Source: Arenibacter certesii DSM 19833 (GTDB lineage: Bacteria > Bacteroidota > Bacteroidia > Flavobacteriales > Flavobacteriaceae). Taken from it: 64,000 nucleotides of DNA. A program made the position numbers and the translations under genes. The notes beneath the pieces are model-generated. The model was not told where the DNA came from and searched no databases. It saw only the letters and a list, made by a program, of their open reading frames with translations. This document shows, piece by piece, positions 45,740 through 55,460 of this stretch. Position 1 is the first letter of the stretch; each line of letters starts with the position of its first letter. The DNA lies in the NCBI RefSeq assembly GCF_000429545.1, contig NZ_AUCB01000020.1, positions 29,415 through 93,414 of the forward strand. The letters are read 5' to 3'.

Positions 45740-48700
45740 CTAGATTTCTTTAAGGGTTCTTAGTTGTCTTTTCAATTTCGCTTCCTTTCTCCAGCTAAAT
45801 AATACAGGAACTACAAATAGGGTTATTAGCGCTATCAACATTCCACCAAAACTAGGAATAGCCATTGGGATCATAATATCACTACCCCTTCCTGTAGAGG
45901 TGAGGATTGGTAATAAGGCCAAAATAGTGGTAGCTGTTGTCATTAAACATGGACGTAATCTTTTCATACCTGCTTCAACAACGGAAGCTCTAATTTCCTT
46001 AACCGATTCTGGATCGTTCTTATCAAAGGTCTGGGTGAGATAGGTTGCCATTACCACCCCATCATCGGTAGCAATCCCAAAGAGGGCTATAAACCCTACC
46101 CAAACGGCCACACTAAGGTTTATGGTATGCATTTGGAACATATCCCGTAAATTTTCCCCAAAAAAATTGAAGTTTAAAAACCAGTCCTGACCATAGAACC
46201 AAATCATAAGAAAACCACCTGCAAACGCTACGGCAATACCCGTAAAAACCATCAGGGAAGTAGATACGGAGCGGAATTGGAAATAGAGTATCAAAAAGAT
46301 AATCGCCAACGCCAAGGGAACAATGACCGAAAGTGTTTTCTCTGCCCTTAACTGGTTTTCATAAGTTCCGGTAAACTGATAGTTTATCCCTTGTGGAACT
46401 ATAAGCTCACCACTTTCTATCTTTTCTTTTATTAACGCTTGTGCATTCTCTACTACATTTACTTCTGCAAATCCTTCAAGTTTGTCAAACAAGACGTAAC
46501 CCACTAAGAAAGTATCCTCACTTTTAATCATCTGTGGTCCCTGCTCATAGCGTACCTCAACAAGTTCTCCTAAGGGCACGGGATTACCTTTCTCTACTGG
46601 AACATAGATATTCTTAAGATCTTCGGGATTAGCTCTCAATTCACGTGGATATCTCACCCTCACTCCATAGCGTTCTCTTCCTTCTACCGTTTGCGTTAAC
46701 GGCATTCCACCCACTGCTACTTGAAGAATTTGCTGTACCTCTTCTATAGAAACTCCGTAACGGGCCAATCGGTCTCTTTTAATATCTATAAGCAGGTAAG
46801 GTTTCCCAACAATACGATCTGCAAAAACAGCTTCTACTTTTACTCCTTCTGCATGCTTTAGTATTTCTTCCAATTCTATCCCGAAAGCTTCTATCTCCCT
46901 AAGATCTTGGCCTTTCACCTTAATTCCCATTGGGGCGCGCATTCCTGTTTGCAGCATCACCAAACGGGTTTCAATAGGCTGCAATTTTGGAGCAGAGGTT
47001 ACTCCAGGGAGTTTGGTTACCCGTACTATCTCATTCCAAATATCGTCTGGAGATTTTATATCCGGTCTCCAATTCCTATAAAACTCACCCTTATTATCGG
47101 GTATAAGATTTTGATATTCTACAAAATAGGGATCCCCAATATCTGAATCCCCATAATGGGTATCCTCTGCAATTTCACTATTGGGATTAACAACATAACT
47201 TCCATCCTTAAGAACAAACAACCCATCCTTATTGACTCTAAACCGTTGGCGTTTTCCGTTTTCATTTAGCATGTATTCTGACTTATACAGAATAATATTT
47301 TCGTACATCGCTAATGGTGCTGGATCAAGAGCAGACTCGGTACGCCCTGCTTTTCCAACCACCGTTTTAATTTCAGGAATACCCGCCACTGCCATATCCA
47401 ACTGCTGCAACACCCGTTTATTTTCCTCTACTCCGGAGTGTGGCATGGAGGTAGGCATCAGTAAAAAGGATCCCTCATTTAAGGAAGGCATAAATTCTTT
47501 ACCTGTATTCTGCCAGATTAATACCCCGAAAACTACAATTAACGTTGGCACAGAAAGGAAGACTACTTTATTACGGAGTGCCCAACGAAGGATCCGAGAA
47601 TAATAATGCAAGAAAACCCAGAATCCTCCTAATAATCCAAAACAGATAAAGCCTACGAATAATAGGTTCCAAAATATACTTTTATCCAACCCAAGCGGAC
47701 GCCAGAATTCTGCCAATAAGAACACAATTGCCAAGGCAGAGATGGCTATATTTAAAAAATTGGCTCCTTTTTCAGTGAGGAAAAGCTTGTCTGATATTTT
47801 GAATGCAATTTCCTTATCTTTTAATAGCCCAGTACAACCGAATCCGATTAAAACAAGCCCTAACCAATAGCCAAAACCAATAGCTGTAACCCCCAATAAG
47901 ATCAATAATCCATTGATTAGGTACCCCGTAGTTTTTCTGATAGATTTTCTTCTGAACAAATAGGCCGCAAAAGGGGGAATAAGGAAAAGCGCCACTACAA
48001 AGGCAGCGATTAATGCCATGGTTTTGGTAAACGCCAAGGGTCTAAACAACTTCCCTTCCGCCCCTATCATAGTAAATACCGGTATAAAGCTAATAATAGT
48101 GGTGAGTACCGCCGTGAGAATGGCTCCAGAGACTTCGGCACTAGCAGTATATACCACCATATTGATAGGTTGTTTAACACCTGTTTCTCTATATCGCTCA
48201 TCTTCCTCATCTAGGTGCCTGATTATATTCTCAGAAAGTATAACCCCAATATCCACCATGGTACCAATGGCAATAGCTATACCGGATAAAGCAACAATGT
48301 TTGCATCCACATTAAAGAACTTCATGGCGATAAACACCATTAATACCGCCACCGGCAAAAGGCCCGAAATAAGGATGGACGCTCTTAGGTTGAAGACCAT
48401 AACGATAATCACCAATATGGTAATGAGTATTTCTAAACTTAAAGCTTCGTCCAGCGTATCTAGGGTCTCTTGAATAAGTTCTGAACGATCATAAAAGGGA
48501 ACAACAGTAAGCTGAGAAATAGTCCCATCCGAAAGTTCTTTAGATGGAAGTCCGGCTCTTAGTTCCTCTAATTTCTCCTTTACATTAGTGATCACCTCCA
48601 TTGGGTTTGCACCGTACCTTGCCGTTACCACTCCACCTACGACCTCAGCCCCTTCTTTGTCCAATATTCCTCTACGTGGGGCAGGCCCTAAACTTACTTT

Positions 48701-49540
48701 AGCGATATCCTTGATACGTATAGAAGTGTAATCTTCCGAAGTTACTTCAGCGTCTTCTATATCGGCAACAGATTTTATATACCCAAGACCCCGCACCAAG
48801 TATTCCACTTGATTGATTTCCATTGTTTGGGCACCAATATCCTTATTACTTTCCTTGACCGCTTTTACAATTTCCCCTAGACCAATGTTATATTGACGCA
48901 TCAGTTCCGGTTTTACATCTATCTGATATTCCTGTACATAGCCCCCAATAGATGCTACTTCAGAAACGCCACTTGCCGAAGAAAGCGCATATTTCACATA
49001 GTAATCCTGAATGCTACGCAATTCGTGCAGGTCCCAACCACCGGTTACATTGCCCTCTTTATCACGACCTTCCAGCGTATACCAATAAATTTGACCCAAT
49101 CCTGTAGCATCTGGACCCAAAGATGGATTTACACCATCGGGTAGCAGACCTGAAGGCAAGGAATTCAGCTTTTCTAAAATTCGGCTACGACTCCAGTAGA
49201 ATTCAATATCCTCTTCAAAAATGATATAGATACTGGAAAAGCCAAACATAGAAGAACTACGTATTGTCTTCACACCAGGAATTCCCAATAAGGTGGTGGT
49301 TAGCGGATAACTTATCTGATCTTCTATATCCTGTGGAGAACGACCTTCCCACTGGGTATATACGATTTGTTGATTTTCACCAATATCGGGAATGGCATCA
49401 ACAGCCACGGGATTGGTAGGGAGAAACCCGGTATCCCAATTAAAAGGGGCATTAACAAGACCCCAACCTACGAAAAGTGCGAGCATTAAAACTGCTACCA
49501 GTTTGTTCTCTATGAGAAATTTTATGCTTTTATTTAGCAT
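45740..49540 (-). CDS. cusA: Heavy-metal efflux RND pump (CusA/CzcA-type)
   Basis: 1266 residues, about 200 longer than E. coli CusA, as is common in Bacteroidota. Typical landmarks: an N-terminal helix with VAVDAIPDIG and QDIEDQISYP in the first 100 residues, then RSSSMFGFSSIYIIFE. TM4 has the HME-RND charged motif AIAIGTMVDIGVILSENIIRHL and TM10 has GIATDDGVVMATYL. FMPSLNEGSFLLMPT is in the second half, with an extra pair of helices and a loop of about 60 residues (RFRVNKDGLFVLKDG) between. It exports Cu(I)/Ag(I) or a divalent metal using the proton gradient. Operon with TolC-like and CusB-type genes downstream (5-bp and 197-bp gaps) and a Cys-rich HYC protein gene upstream. Confidence 0.94.
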   Translation of the reverse strand: MLNKSIKFLIENKLVAVLMLALFVGWGLVNAPFNWDTGFLPTNPVAVDAIPDIGENQQIVYTQWEGRSPQDIEDQISYPLTTTLLGIPGVKTIRSSSMFGFSSIYIIFEEDIEFYWSRSRILEKLNSLPSGLLPDGVNPSLGPDATGLGQIYWYTLEGRDKEGNVTGGWDLHELRSIQDYYVKYALSSASGVSEVASIGGYVQEYQIDVKPELMRQYNIGLGEIVKAVKESNKDIGAQTMEINQVEYLVRGLGYIKSVADIEDAEVTSEDYTSIRIKDIAKVSLGPAPRRGILDKEGAEVVGGVVTARYGANPMEVITNVKEKLEELRAGLPSKELSDGTISQLTVVPFYDRSELIQETLDTLDEALSLEILITILVIIVMVFNLRASILISGLLPVAVLMVFIAMKFFNVDANIVALSGIAIAIGTMVDIGVILSENIIRHLDEEDERYRETGVKQPINMVVYTASAEVSGAILTAVLTTIISFIPVFTMIGAEGKLFRPLAFTKTMALIAAFVVALFLIPPFAAYLFRRKSIRKTTGYLINGLLILLGVTAIGFGYWLGLVLIGFGCTGLLKDKEIAFKISDKLFLTEKGANFLNIAISALAIVFLLAEFWRPLGLDKSIFWNLLFVGFICFGLLGGFWVFLHYYSRILRWALRNKVVFLSVPTLIVVFGVLIWQNTGKEFMPSLNEGSFLLMPTSMPHSGVEENKRVLQQLDMAVAGIPEIKTVVGKAGRTESALDPAPLAMYENIILYKSEYMLNENGKRQRFRVNKDGLFVLKDGSYVVNPNSEIAEDTHYGDSDIGDPYFVEYQNLIPDNKGEFYRNWRPDIKSPDDIWNEIVRVTKLPGVTSAPKLQPIETRLVMLQTGMRAPMGIKVKGQDLREIEAFGIELEEILKHAEGVKVEAVFADRIVGKPYLLIDIKRDRLARYGVSIEEVQQILQVAVGGMPLTQTVEGRERYGVRVRYPRELRANPEDLKNIYVPVEKGNPVPLGELVEVRYEQGPQMIKSEDTFLVGYVLFDKLEGFAEVNVVENAQALIKEKIESGELIVPQGINYQFTGTYENQLRAEKTLSVIVPLALAIIFLILYFQFRSVSTSLMVFTGIAVAFAGGFLMIWFYGQDWFLNFNFFGENLRDMFQMHTINLSVAVWVGFIALFGIATDDGVVMATYLTQTFDKNDPESVKEIRASVVEAGMKRLRPCLMTTATTILALLPILTSTGRGSDIMIPMAIPSFGGMLIALITLFVVPVLFSWRKEAKLKRQLRTLKEI

Positions 49541-49652
49541 TTGTATTGAGTGTTAAACAGTGAAACATTGGTTAAATTCCTGATACATCAGAAAATTAAT
49601 GACAACGAAATAAACCCAAAATGGAAGTTACCATAGGGCATAATTCTCCTTC

Positions 49653-49666
49653 CCGATAACTATCGG
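49653..49666. repeat. Short perfect palindrome between HYC gene and cusA
   Basis: CCGATA-AC-TATCGG lies 112 bp upstream of the CusA start and 20 bp beyond the stop of the HYC gene. It may be a weak terminator of the HYC gene or an operator for the Cus operon. Related CCCGA/TCGGG arms occur at 11708 and 63193 in other intergenic sites. Confidence 0.4.
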
Positions 49667-49685
49667 AATCGGAAACTGTTTTAAA

Positions 49686-50102
49686 TCAAATTAAATACGT
49701 CTCGTGAAGCTTCTGTATATCCCGTATGAGAAAAGGAGGATTATAATTCCTAAAAGGAACTATATTTTTATCCAGATCTTCAAAAAGGTTTATATAAGTG
49801 TAGAAAAAAGTGGCAACAAAGGCTTGTTGCTCAAAAGATACTTTATCAAATGATAACTTAAGATTATCCTGCCCTTCAACAACTATTTGCTTATCTGAAC
49901 AACAAGATTGCTCAGGAACCACCGTTTCGCAATCATTCTCTGATTGTGGTATTTCCATACCGCAGGTATGCGCGTTTTGGGCCAACGAGAAATCCACTAA
50001 CGTCTCTCCACAATAATGCATATCCAAAGTGAACGACATAGTGGTAAATAACACTAAGGTCGCCATAGCTACGGATAACATTTTATGGAAAAATGATTTC
50101 AT
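49686..50102 (-). CDS. HYC_CC_PP-type Cys-rich periplasmic protein
   Basis: 138 residues. A signal peptide (MLSVAMATLVLFTTMSFT) is followed by MHYCG, a C-x-MEIP pair and SCCSD: the HYC...CC pattern of the flavobacterial HYC_CC_PP family. The Cys, His and Met residues suggest Cu(I) binding in the periplasm. It is the first gene before the Cus operon (145-bp gap), and a TAGCTTTG -7 element lies just upstream. Likely a metal chaperone or sensor for the pump; the exact role is not known for the family. Confidence 0.85.
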   Translation of the reverse strand: MKSFFHKMLSVAMATLVLFTTMSFTLDMHYCGETLVDFSLAQNAHTCGMEIPQSENDCETVVPEQSCCSDKQIVVEGQDNLKLSFDKVSFEQQAFVATFFYTYINLFEDLDKNIVPFRNYNPPFLIRDIQKLHETYLI

Positions 50103-50109
50103 GACGTGG

Positions 50110-50117
50110 CAAAGCTA
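50110..50117 (-). promoter_or_regulatory. Possible -7 element of the HYC gene
   Basis: On the minus strand this reads TAGCTTTG, matching TAnnTTTG, 8 bp before the ATG at 50102. No TTG was found at the correct -33 spacing, so the match is partial and the leader would be nearly absent. Confidence 0.3.
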
Positions 50118-50241
50118 TAAAATAAATCCATAGGTAGCTGATTTTGCATTTAAATCCAATGAATTTTATCGATTTTTTGGGAGTAACTGTTAAAAAACTA
50201 GTAAAATCAACTTTCTAGTATACCTAAATAATGATCCTTAC

Positions 50242-51348
50242 CTAAAACAGTTCCTCAGAATCGGTTTCTTTTACTTTAAAGTTTTTAAGTTTAAATCGTA
50301 CTATATCTCCTGGCTTCCATGTTTGCACCGCGGACCTCAACAAAATACGTTGGGTATCTTCCAAAGCTCCCTTTTCACAATCATTGGCACAGCTAGTACA
50401 TCGGTTACAACATACTTTTAACTGCATATGATCCCCTAGGTACATGCACTGCTCAACCATCCCACAAAGATGTGGTTCCTCTGCATTACAAAAATCGGTT
50501 TCCTCTGCCCTAAAAAATAAATTCACCTTATCCTTATTTACAGATAAAGGACAGTCTTTGGGTCCCGATACAAATCCGAAGGGAGTTTTAAAACCACCCG
50601 GTTCAACGGTTGCCACAACGTTATTAGATTTCCCAAAAAGCTCTGCAACATAAGAAGAGTTAGGGTCATTATATAACGCATCAGGAGTATCGATCTGCAA
50701 TAATTTCCCGTTAAGCATTACCGCAATTTTATCGGCTGTTGAAAAAGCATCTTTCGTATCATGGGTTACTAAAATAGCGGTGATTCCCATGGCTTTGATT
50801 ATCTGTCTAACTTCCTCGCGAACTTGATCGCGCAGAATAGTATCTAGATTACTGAATGGCTCATCCATCAACAACAGCTCTGGTCGAGGCGCAAGTGCTC
50901 TCGCTAATGCAACTCGCTGCTGCTGTCCCCCAGAAAGTTGATGGGGATATTTTTTAACGTCCTCCTTTAAACCTGTAAGGTTGATAGTGTCGTGAACCCG
51001 TTGTTCCACCTCTTTTTTATTGAGACCTTTTAATCCGAATGCCACATTCTCAAAAATGGTTAGGTGTGGGAACAAGGCATAATCTTGAAAAACCATACCC
51101 GTTTTTCGTTTATTAGCAGGTAAGGATTTACGACCACTGACAATAACTTCTCCACCCAATTGAATAATTCCGGAATCTGGATGTTCTAGTCCTGCGATTA
51201 ACCTTAATAAGGTTGTTTTCCCTGAACCACTTTCACCAACAAGTGCCAATATCTCCCCTTTTTCCAATGAAAAAGAAACATCCTCCACCGCATTGGTGTC
51301 AGCATTACGATATCGCTTACTAATATTGTTTATTTCAATAATCGCCAT
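50242..51348 (-). CDS. fbpC: Ferric-iron ABC transporter ATPase (FbpC-type) with ferredoxin-like Cys motif
   Basis: 368 residues from the ATG at 51348. The frame extends 15 codons further, but MAIIEINNISKRY is the natural family start. Walker A GESGSGKTT, LSGGQQQRVALARAL, LLMDEPFSNLD and the switch His (VTHDT) are all intact. The C-terminal TOBE-like part is odd: C314-x2-C317-x2-C320-x3-C324, the exact spacing of a 4Fe-4S ferredoxin ligand set, with extra Cys at 313 and three more upstream (DFCNAEE, HLCGMVEQC). Plausibly an iron-sulfur centre lets the ATPase sense iron or redox state. The gene is the third of a minus-strand A-B-C iron import operon, 111 bp after the permease. Confidence 0.92.
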   Translation of the reverse strand: MAIIEINNISKRYRNADTNAVEDVSFSLEKGEILALVGESGSGKTTLLRLIAGLEHPDSGIIQLGGEVIVSGRKSLPANKRKTGMVFQDYALFPHLTIFENVAFGLKGLNKKEVEQRVHDTINLTGLKEDVKKYPHQLSGGQQQRVALARALAPRPELLLMDEPFSNLDTILRDQVREEVRQIIKAMGITAILVTHDTKDAFSTADKIAVMLNGKLLQIDTPDALYNDPNSSYVAELFGKSNNVVATVEPGGFKTPFGFVSGPKDCPLSVNKDKVNLFFRAEETDFCNAEEPHLCGMVEQCMYLGDHMQLKVCCNRCTSCANDCEKGALEDTQRILLRSAVQTWKPGDIVRFKLKNFKVKETDSEELF

Positions 51349-51459
51349 GTTCATTCGTTTTATTTGCTTTTGCAGTCCGATTAGAAAGAACACTGTCTTA
51401 AATATCGTTTTACATTAAAAGCTATTATCACTCCTTCTCCCCCATCCATCTCTCAAGTC

Positions 51460-53085
51460 CTATTCTTTCCTACTTATCATACTATTTAGCACTATAATTG
51501 GTATCACCCCGGTTAAAACTACAACAAGGGAAGCGTTTGCCGATTCTGCTATCATCTCATTTGTCGCCATATCAAAAGCTTTAGTCGCTAGTGTATGGAA
51601 ATTGAATGGTCGTAAAATTAACGTTAGTGGTAATTCCTTTAATATATCTACAAAAGCTAACAATACTGCTCCCGCTATGCTGTACTTAATCAAAGGTAGG
51701 TCTATTTTCCACAAGGTCCTTAAAGGGGAAGCTCCTAATGATCTTGCTACCTCGTTTACAGAGGCCCCAGTTTTCTGGAATCCTGCGTCAATAGCATTAT
51801 ATCCAACTGCCATAAACCTAACTATATACGCCACGACTAAGATAAACAATGTTCCTGATAAAATCATCCCTACATTTTCTGATAGCAACCAGTTGATTTT
51901 CCGATCTAATCCCATCATGGGGATCATTACACCAACTGCAATAACCGCACCAGGGATGGCATAACCTAAGGAAGCGGTCCGTGCAATATGTTTGGTCCAC
52001 CACAAGGGACTTAGGCGGATGGTATATAGCAAAAATATGGCAATAATTGCAATAGCCACTGCAGCACCTATTGCCAAGGAAAAACTCCTAAAAATTAATA
52101 TTCCGAATTCAGAATCTACCACATTACGCCAGGTAAGGGAAACCCAGTAGAACAGTTGTGATAAGGGTAATATAAAACTGATCAATAAGACGGTCAGGCA
52201 CAGCCCTGTATACAACCATTGAGTACTTTTATGTTTGGGCCAGATCCTAATTGCCGGTTTGGTATCGGCATTACCAGAATTCCAGTTCCGACTCCCTCTT
52301 TGGAAATTCTCCAACCAGATCAATATTAAAACTATCACGGTTAAAATAGCAGAGAGATAAATAGCGGTATTAATATCCCCAAAGGAAAACCAGGCTCTAA
52401 ATATTCCAGAGGTAAAGGTATCCACCCCAAAATATTTAACTGTACCATAATCATTTAAAACTTCCATTCCCACCAACGCAATCCCTCCAGCTACCGCAGG
52501 TCTAGCCATTGGAAGCGCTATCTTGGCAAACATCTGCATGCGATTACTTCCTAAAAGAAATGCCGCCTCTTGCATGGCGCTGGATTGTCGCATAAAAGAC
52601 GCCCTACAAATTACATATACATAGGGAAACAGACTTATTGAAAGAATAAATACAGCTCCTGGCATATTCATGATATCAACTATAGGCCCCTTGAATGTTA
52701 TATCGAAGTTATTCCTCAAAAAAGCCTGTATTGGACCAGTATACTCCAGGATTCCCACATAGCTATAACCCATCATATAAGAGGGAAAAGCAAGGGGAAG
52801 AATTAATAGCCACTCAAAATACTTGCGCCCGGGAAAGTTATACACTGATACCAACCACGCCATACTTACCCCTATTATAAAGGTAAATACGCCTACCCCC
52901 AGCAATAAAAGGAAGGAGTTGATGAAGTAAGAAGGCAATAAAGTTGATGAAATATGCCCCCAATGCTCCCCAGGTTTATCGAAGAGCTTAATTAAAATGG
53001 TGAATATTGGAGTTAAGACCAGAAGCAATATAACAATTGCCCCGCCTGTCCATTTATTCCACCAATAGGTGGTTTTTTTTGCCAT
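51460..53085 (-). CDS. fbpB: Ferric-iron ABC transporter permease (FbpB-type)
   Basis: 541 residues with about twelve hydrophobic helices in two BinPDT halves. Each half has the EAA loop for the ATPase: EAAFLLGSNRMQMFAKIALPMARPA in the first, EVARSLGASPLRTLWKIDLPLIK in the second (quoted in part). The two-in-one layout is typical of FbpB/AfuB ferric permeases. The start codon follows 148 bp after the FbpA stop, and the ATPase gene follows 111 bp downstream. It forms the inner-membrane channel that the FbpC-type ATPase drives. Confidence 0.94.
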   Translation of the reverse strand: MAKKTTYWWNKWTGGAIVILLLVLTPIFTILIKLFDKPGEHWGHISSTLLPSYFINSFLLLLGVGVFTFIIGVSMAWLVSVYNFPGRKYFEWLLILPLAFPSYMMGYSYVGILEYTGPIQAFLRNNFDITFKGPIVDIMNMPGAVFILSISLFPYVYVICRASFMRQSSAMQEAAFLLGSNRMQMFAKIALPMARPAVAGGIALVGMEVLNDYGTVKYFGVDTFTSGIFRAWFSFGDINTAIYLSAILTVIVLILIWLENFQRGSRNWNSGNADTKPAIRIWPKHKSTQWLYTGLCLTVLLISFILPLSQLFYWVSLTWRNVVDSEFGILIFRSFSLAIGAAVAIAIIAIFLLYTIRLSPLWWTKHIARTASLGYAIPGAVIAVGVMIPMMGLDRKINWLLSENVGMILSGTLFILVVAYIVRFMAVGYNAIDAGFQKTGASVNEVARSLGASPLRTLWKIDLPLIKYSIAGAVLLAFVDILKELPLTLILRPFNFHTLATKAFDMATNEMIAESANASLVVVLTGVIPIIVLNSMISRKE

Positions 53086-53233
53086 TTAATTACTCGATTC
53101 ATTGTTTTGGATCCCGTTTGGAATCCAAAACATTTAAACTATTAGCTACTGATTAAGTCAATCCTACCTCGCTAAAAAAGGAATAAAACTACTTCGCTAC
53201 TTTCTTTCCATGACTTAAATCTTATTTCCCAAT

Positions 53234-54265
53234 TTATTTCCAGCCAGCCTCGTCAAAAATCATAACGGCCCTGCTATTATATTCTCCTAGCTTATAAAGC
53301 TCTACGGGATCTGTCTTAAAATCACCCCAGGTTTTTAAAATAGAAGCCTTTGTAGCTTTTGGATTAATAGGATATTCATAGTTTAAGTTTGCCAAAGTCT
53401 GCTGTGCTTTTTCATCTGACAGAAACTCCATCAGCTTAACGGCGTTCTCTTTATTGGGTGCATGTTTGGCCACCCCTATCCCGCTAACATTAATGTGGGT
53501 ACCTCTGCCGTCTTGATTTGGAAAAATAATGCCAACACTTTCTCCAGCCTTGCGCTCTTCTACATTTTCATCGTTCAACAACAATCCTATGTAATAGGTA
53601 TTTACCACTGCAATATCGCCTTCCCCAGAAGCTACTGCCTTAACTTGATCTCTATCACTACCTTTGGGGTTTCTAGCCATATTGGCTACTACCCCCTCTG
53701 CCCACTCCTTGGCCTTTTCTTCACCATCTGCCAAAATTATGGAAGCCATCAAAGATTGGTTATAAACATTTTCGGAGGAACGGATTACTATTTTACCTTT
53801 CCATTTTGGATCTGCTAAATCTTCATACGTTTTAATTTCTTCTGGATTCACCCTGTCTTTAGCATAGGCAATAATCCTTGCTCTATAAGTTAATCCGTAC
53901 CAGTGTCCCTCTTTCTCCCTAAACTCAGGCCCAATATTAGTCTCTAAGATTTTAGAACGTATTGGTTGTAACAAATCTTTTGACTGTGCACGATAGAGTC
54001 GGCCTGCATCTACCGTAATCAGAATATCTGCATTGGAGTCCTTCCCTTCCGTCTCTAACCGTTGGATAAGTTCATCTGCACTAGCATTTACAATATTGAC
54101 TTTAATACCGGTCTCTTCAGTAAATTTGGTAAAAAGCTCATCATCGGCCTTATAATGTCTGTGGGTGTACACATTAACCACTTCAGAAGATTTTGACGAA
54201 TCCCCGCACGCCACAAATAAAGTTATCAGGCTCAGTACAAAACCAAGTTTTAAGGTATTTATCAT
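53234..54265 (-). CDS. fbpA: Ferric-iron ABC transporter substrate-binding lipoprotein (FbpA-type)
   Basis: 343 residues. Lipobox LFVAC (Cys20) then GDSSKSSE, so it is membrane-tethered as expected in a Bacteroidota periplasm. The mature protein matches the FbpA/FutA class: VVNVYTHRHYKADDELF, then VNASADELIQRLETEG, ADILITVDAGRLYRA and GLTYRARI. The paired Tyr ligand region VVNTYYIGLL suits Fe(III) coordination. First gene of the iron import operon. A near-perfect Bacteroidota promoter lies 22-51 bp upstream, with an inverted motif in its spacer that could be an iron-repressor site. Confidence 0.94.
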   Translation of the reverse strand: MINTLKLGFVLSLITLFVACGDSSKSSEVVNVYTHRHYKADDELFTKFTEETGIKVNIVNASADELIQRLETEGKDSNADILITVDAGRLYRAQSKDLLQPIRSKILETNIGPEFREKEGHWYGLTYRARIIAYAKDRVNPEEIKTYEDLADPKWKGKIVIRSSENVYNQSLMASIILADGEEKAKEWAEGVVANMARNPKGSDRDQVKAVASGEGDIAVVNTYYIGLLLNDENVEERKAGESVGIIFPNQDGRGTHINVSGIGVAKHAPNKENAVKLMEFLSDEKAQQTLANLNYEYPINPKATKASILKTWGDFKTDPVELYKLGEYNSRAVMIFDEAGWK

Positions 54266-54286
54266 TTGTTTTGATTTTTAGAACTG

Positions 54287-54316
54287 CAAAGGTAGGCTTA
54301 TTTAGACTTATTACAA
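54287..54316 (-). promoter_or_regulatory. Promoter of the fbpABC operon, possible iron operator
   Basis: On the minus strand TTG (54316-54314) is followed by 19 bases and TACCTTTG (54294-54287): an exact TTG-N19-TAnnTTTG Bacteroidota promoter, placing transcription start near 54280 and a leader of about 15 nt. The spacer carries AATAAGTCTAAATAAG, a repeated TAAGTCTAAATAAGCC-like motif that could bind an iron-responsive repressor; this is inference. Confidence 0.75.
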
Positions 54317-54569
54317 ACAAGAAATGGACATTAGGGAGTAGACGCAGGAGTATATGGAATTGCTAATTAAAACACCCTCCTTACAACATCAATTTGCCCT
54401 GGTCATTATATTTTACACCTCTAGCTACACTAGGACAATCTAATTCGCCATCTAAACAAGACCCTATCGAACACAGTCTGAGAATTTTAAGTGTTTTTAA
54501 CCCCCTAATAGACACGAATGCCCATAGAAAATGGAACGGCCAACTAATTTGTACTTCTGCTATTGCTTA

Positions 54570-55460
54570 CTATCTTTTTTTAAAATTTATCATCACCACT
54601 GCGAACAAAATAATTGCAATACCCATCCATTGCAAATTGCTAATTTGCTCGTTTAAAATCCAATAAGCACTTAAAACGGATACCGGAATTTCTAATGCAG
54701 CAATAATACTCCCGAGGCCCGTACCTATTTTAGGAAATCCTTTATTAAATAAAAGTGGCGGAAGAATTGTGCCAAAAAGGCCTAGAAAACTACCCCATTT
54801 AATAAAGACATTCCAGTTGAATTCCTGTAGAATATGAAAGTTCCAAAATATCACAATCACTATAAACCCTCCGTACACTAAGAATTGCGTACGCACAAGA
54901 ATAGGGAGTTGCAAACCCACCCTACTGGTAGAAAACATTACCCCTGTAAAGCTCAAAGCGGCTAGAAGGCCATATCCAATCCCTTTTAGATCAAGTTCCA
55001 CATCGCTCTCAAAAACCTTTGCGGCTAAAAGGGTTCCAACAATTGCCACAAATGCACCTATTACTTTTGCTTTATTGATTAATTCACGGGCCATAAAAAA
55101 CTCTAGAACCACTCCCATCCAAATCGTCTGCATTAAAAGTATAATCCCAACAGACACAGGCACATATTGAATGGATAAATAATAAAAACTACTGGTAAGC
55201 CCTAAGAAGCTTCCAAAGAGCATTAATTTCAGTTTGGTACTTTTATTTCTTCCCGCCCTATCTGATTCTGTAGTTCCAGTTCTTTTTGAGGATATAAAGG
55301 CGAGTATGCTCAGTAACAAAACCCCAAACAGATATTGGGAAAAAGCAAGTCCGGCTGTTCCTAAACCCTGGTTATTGGCATATTTCACAAAAGTGGCCAA
55401 TACCCCATAGCTAGAAGCCCCAAGAGCGATATATAAAACACCTTTTAGATGCGTATTCAT
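54570..55460 (-). CDS. EamA/DMT-family permease
   Basis: 296 residues with ten hydrophobic helices in two EamA repeats: ALGASSYGVLATFVKYA at the start, GLLAALSFTGVMFSTSR in the second half, PVSVLSAYWILNEQ near the end. This is the drug/metabolite transporter superfamily; substrates range from amino acids to nucleotide precursors and none can be assigned here. It is a single-gene unit, divergent from the pyruvate-kinase-like gene. A TATGTTTG element on the minus strand (55518-55525) lies upstream of its start, without a matching -33 box. Confidence 0.9.
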   Translation of the reverse strand: MNTHLKGVLYIALGASSYGVLATFVKYANNQGLGTAGLAFSQYLFGVLLLSILAFISSKRTGTTESDRAGRNKSTKLKLMLFGSFLGLTSSFYYLSIQYVPVSVGIILLMQTIWMGVVLEFFMARELINKAKVIGAFVAIVGTLLAAKVFESDVELDLKGIGYGLLAALSFTGVMFSTSRVGLQLPILVRTQFLVYGGFIVIVIFWNFHILQEFNWNVFIKWGSFLGLFGTILPPLLFNKGFPKIGTGLGSIIAALEIPVSVLSAYWILNEQISNLQWMGIAIILFAVVMINFKKR

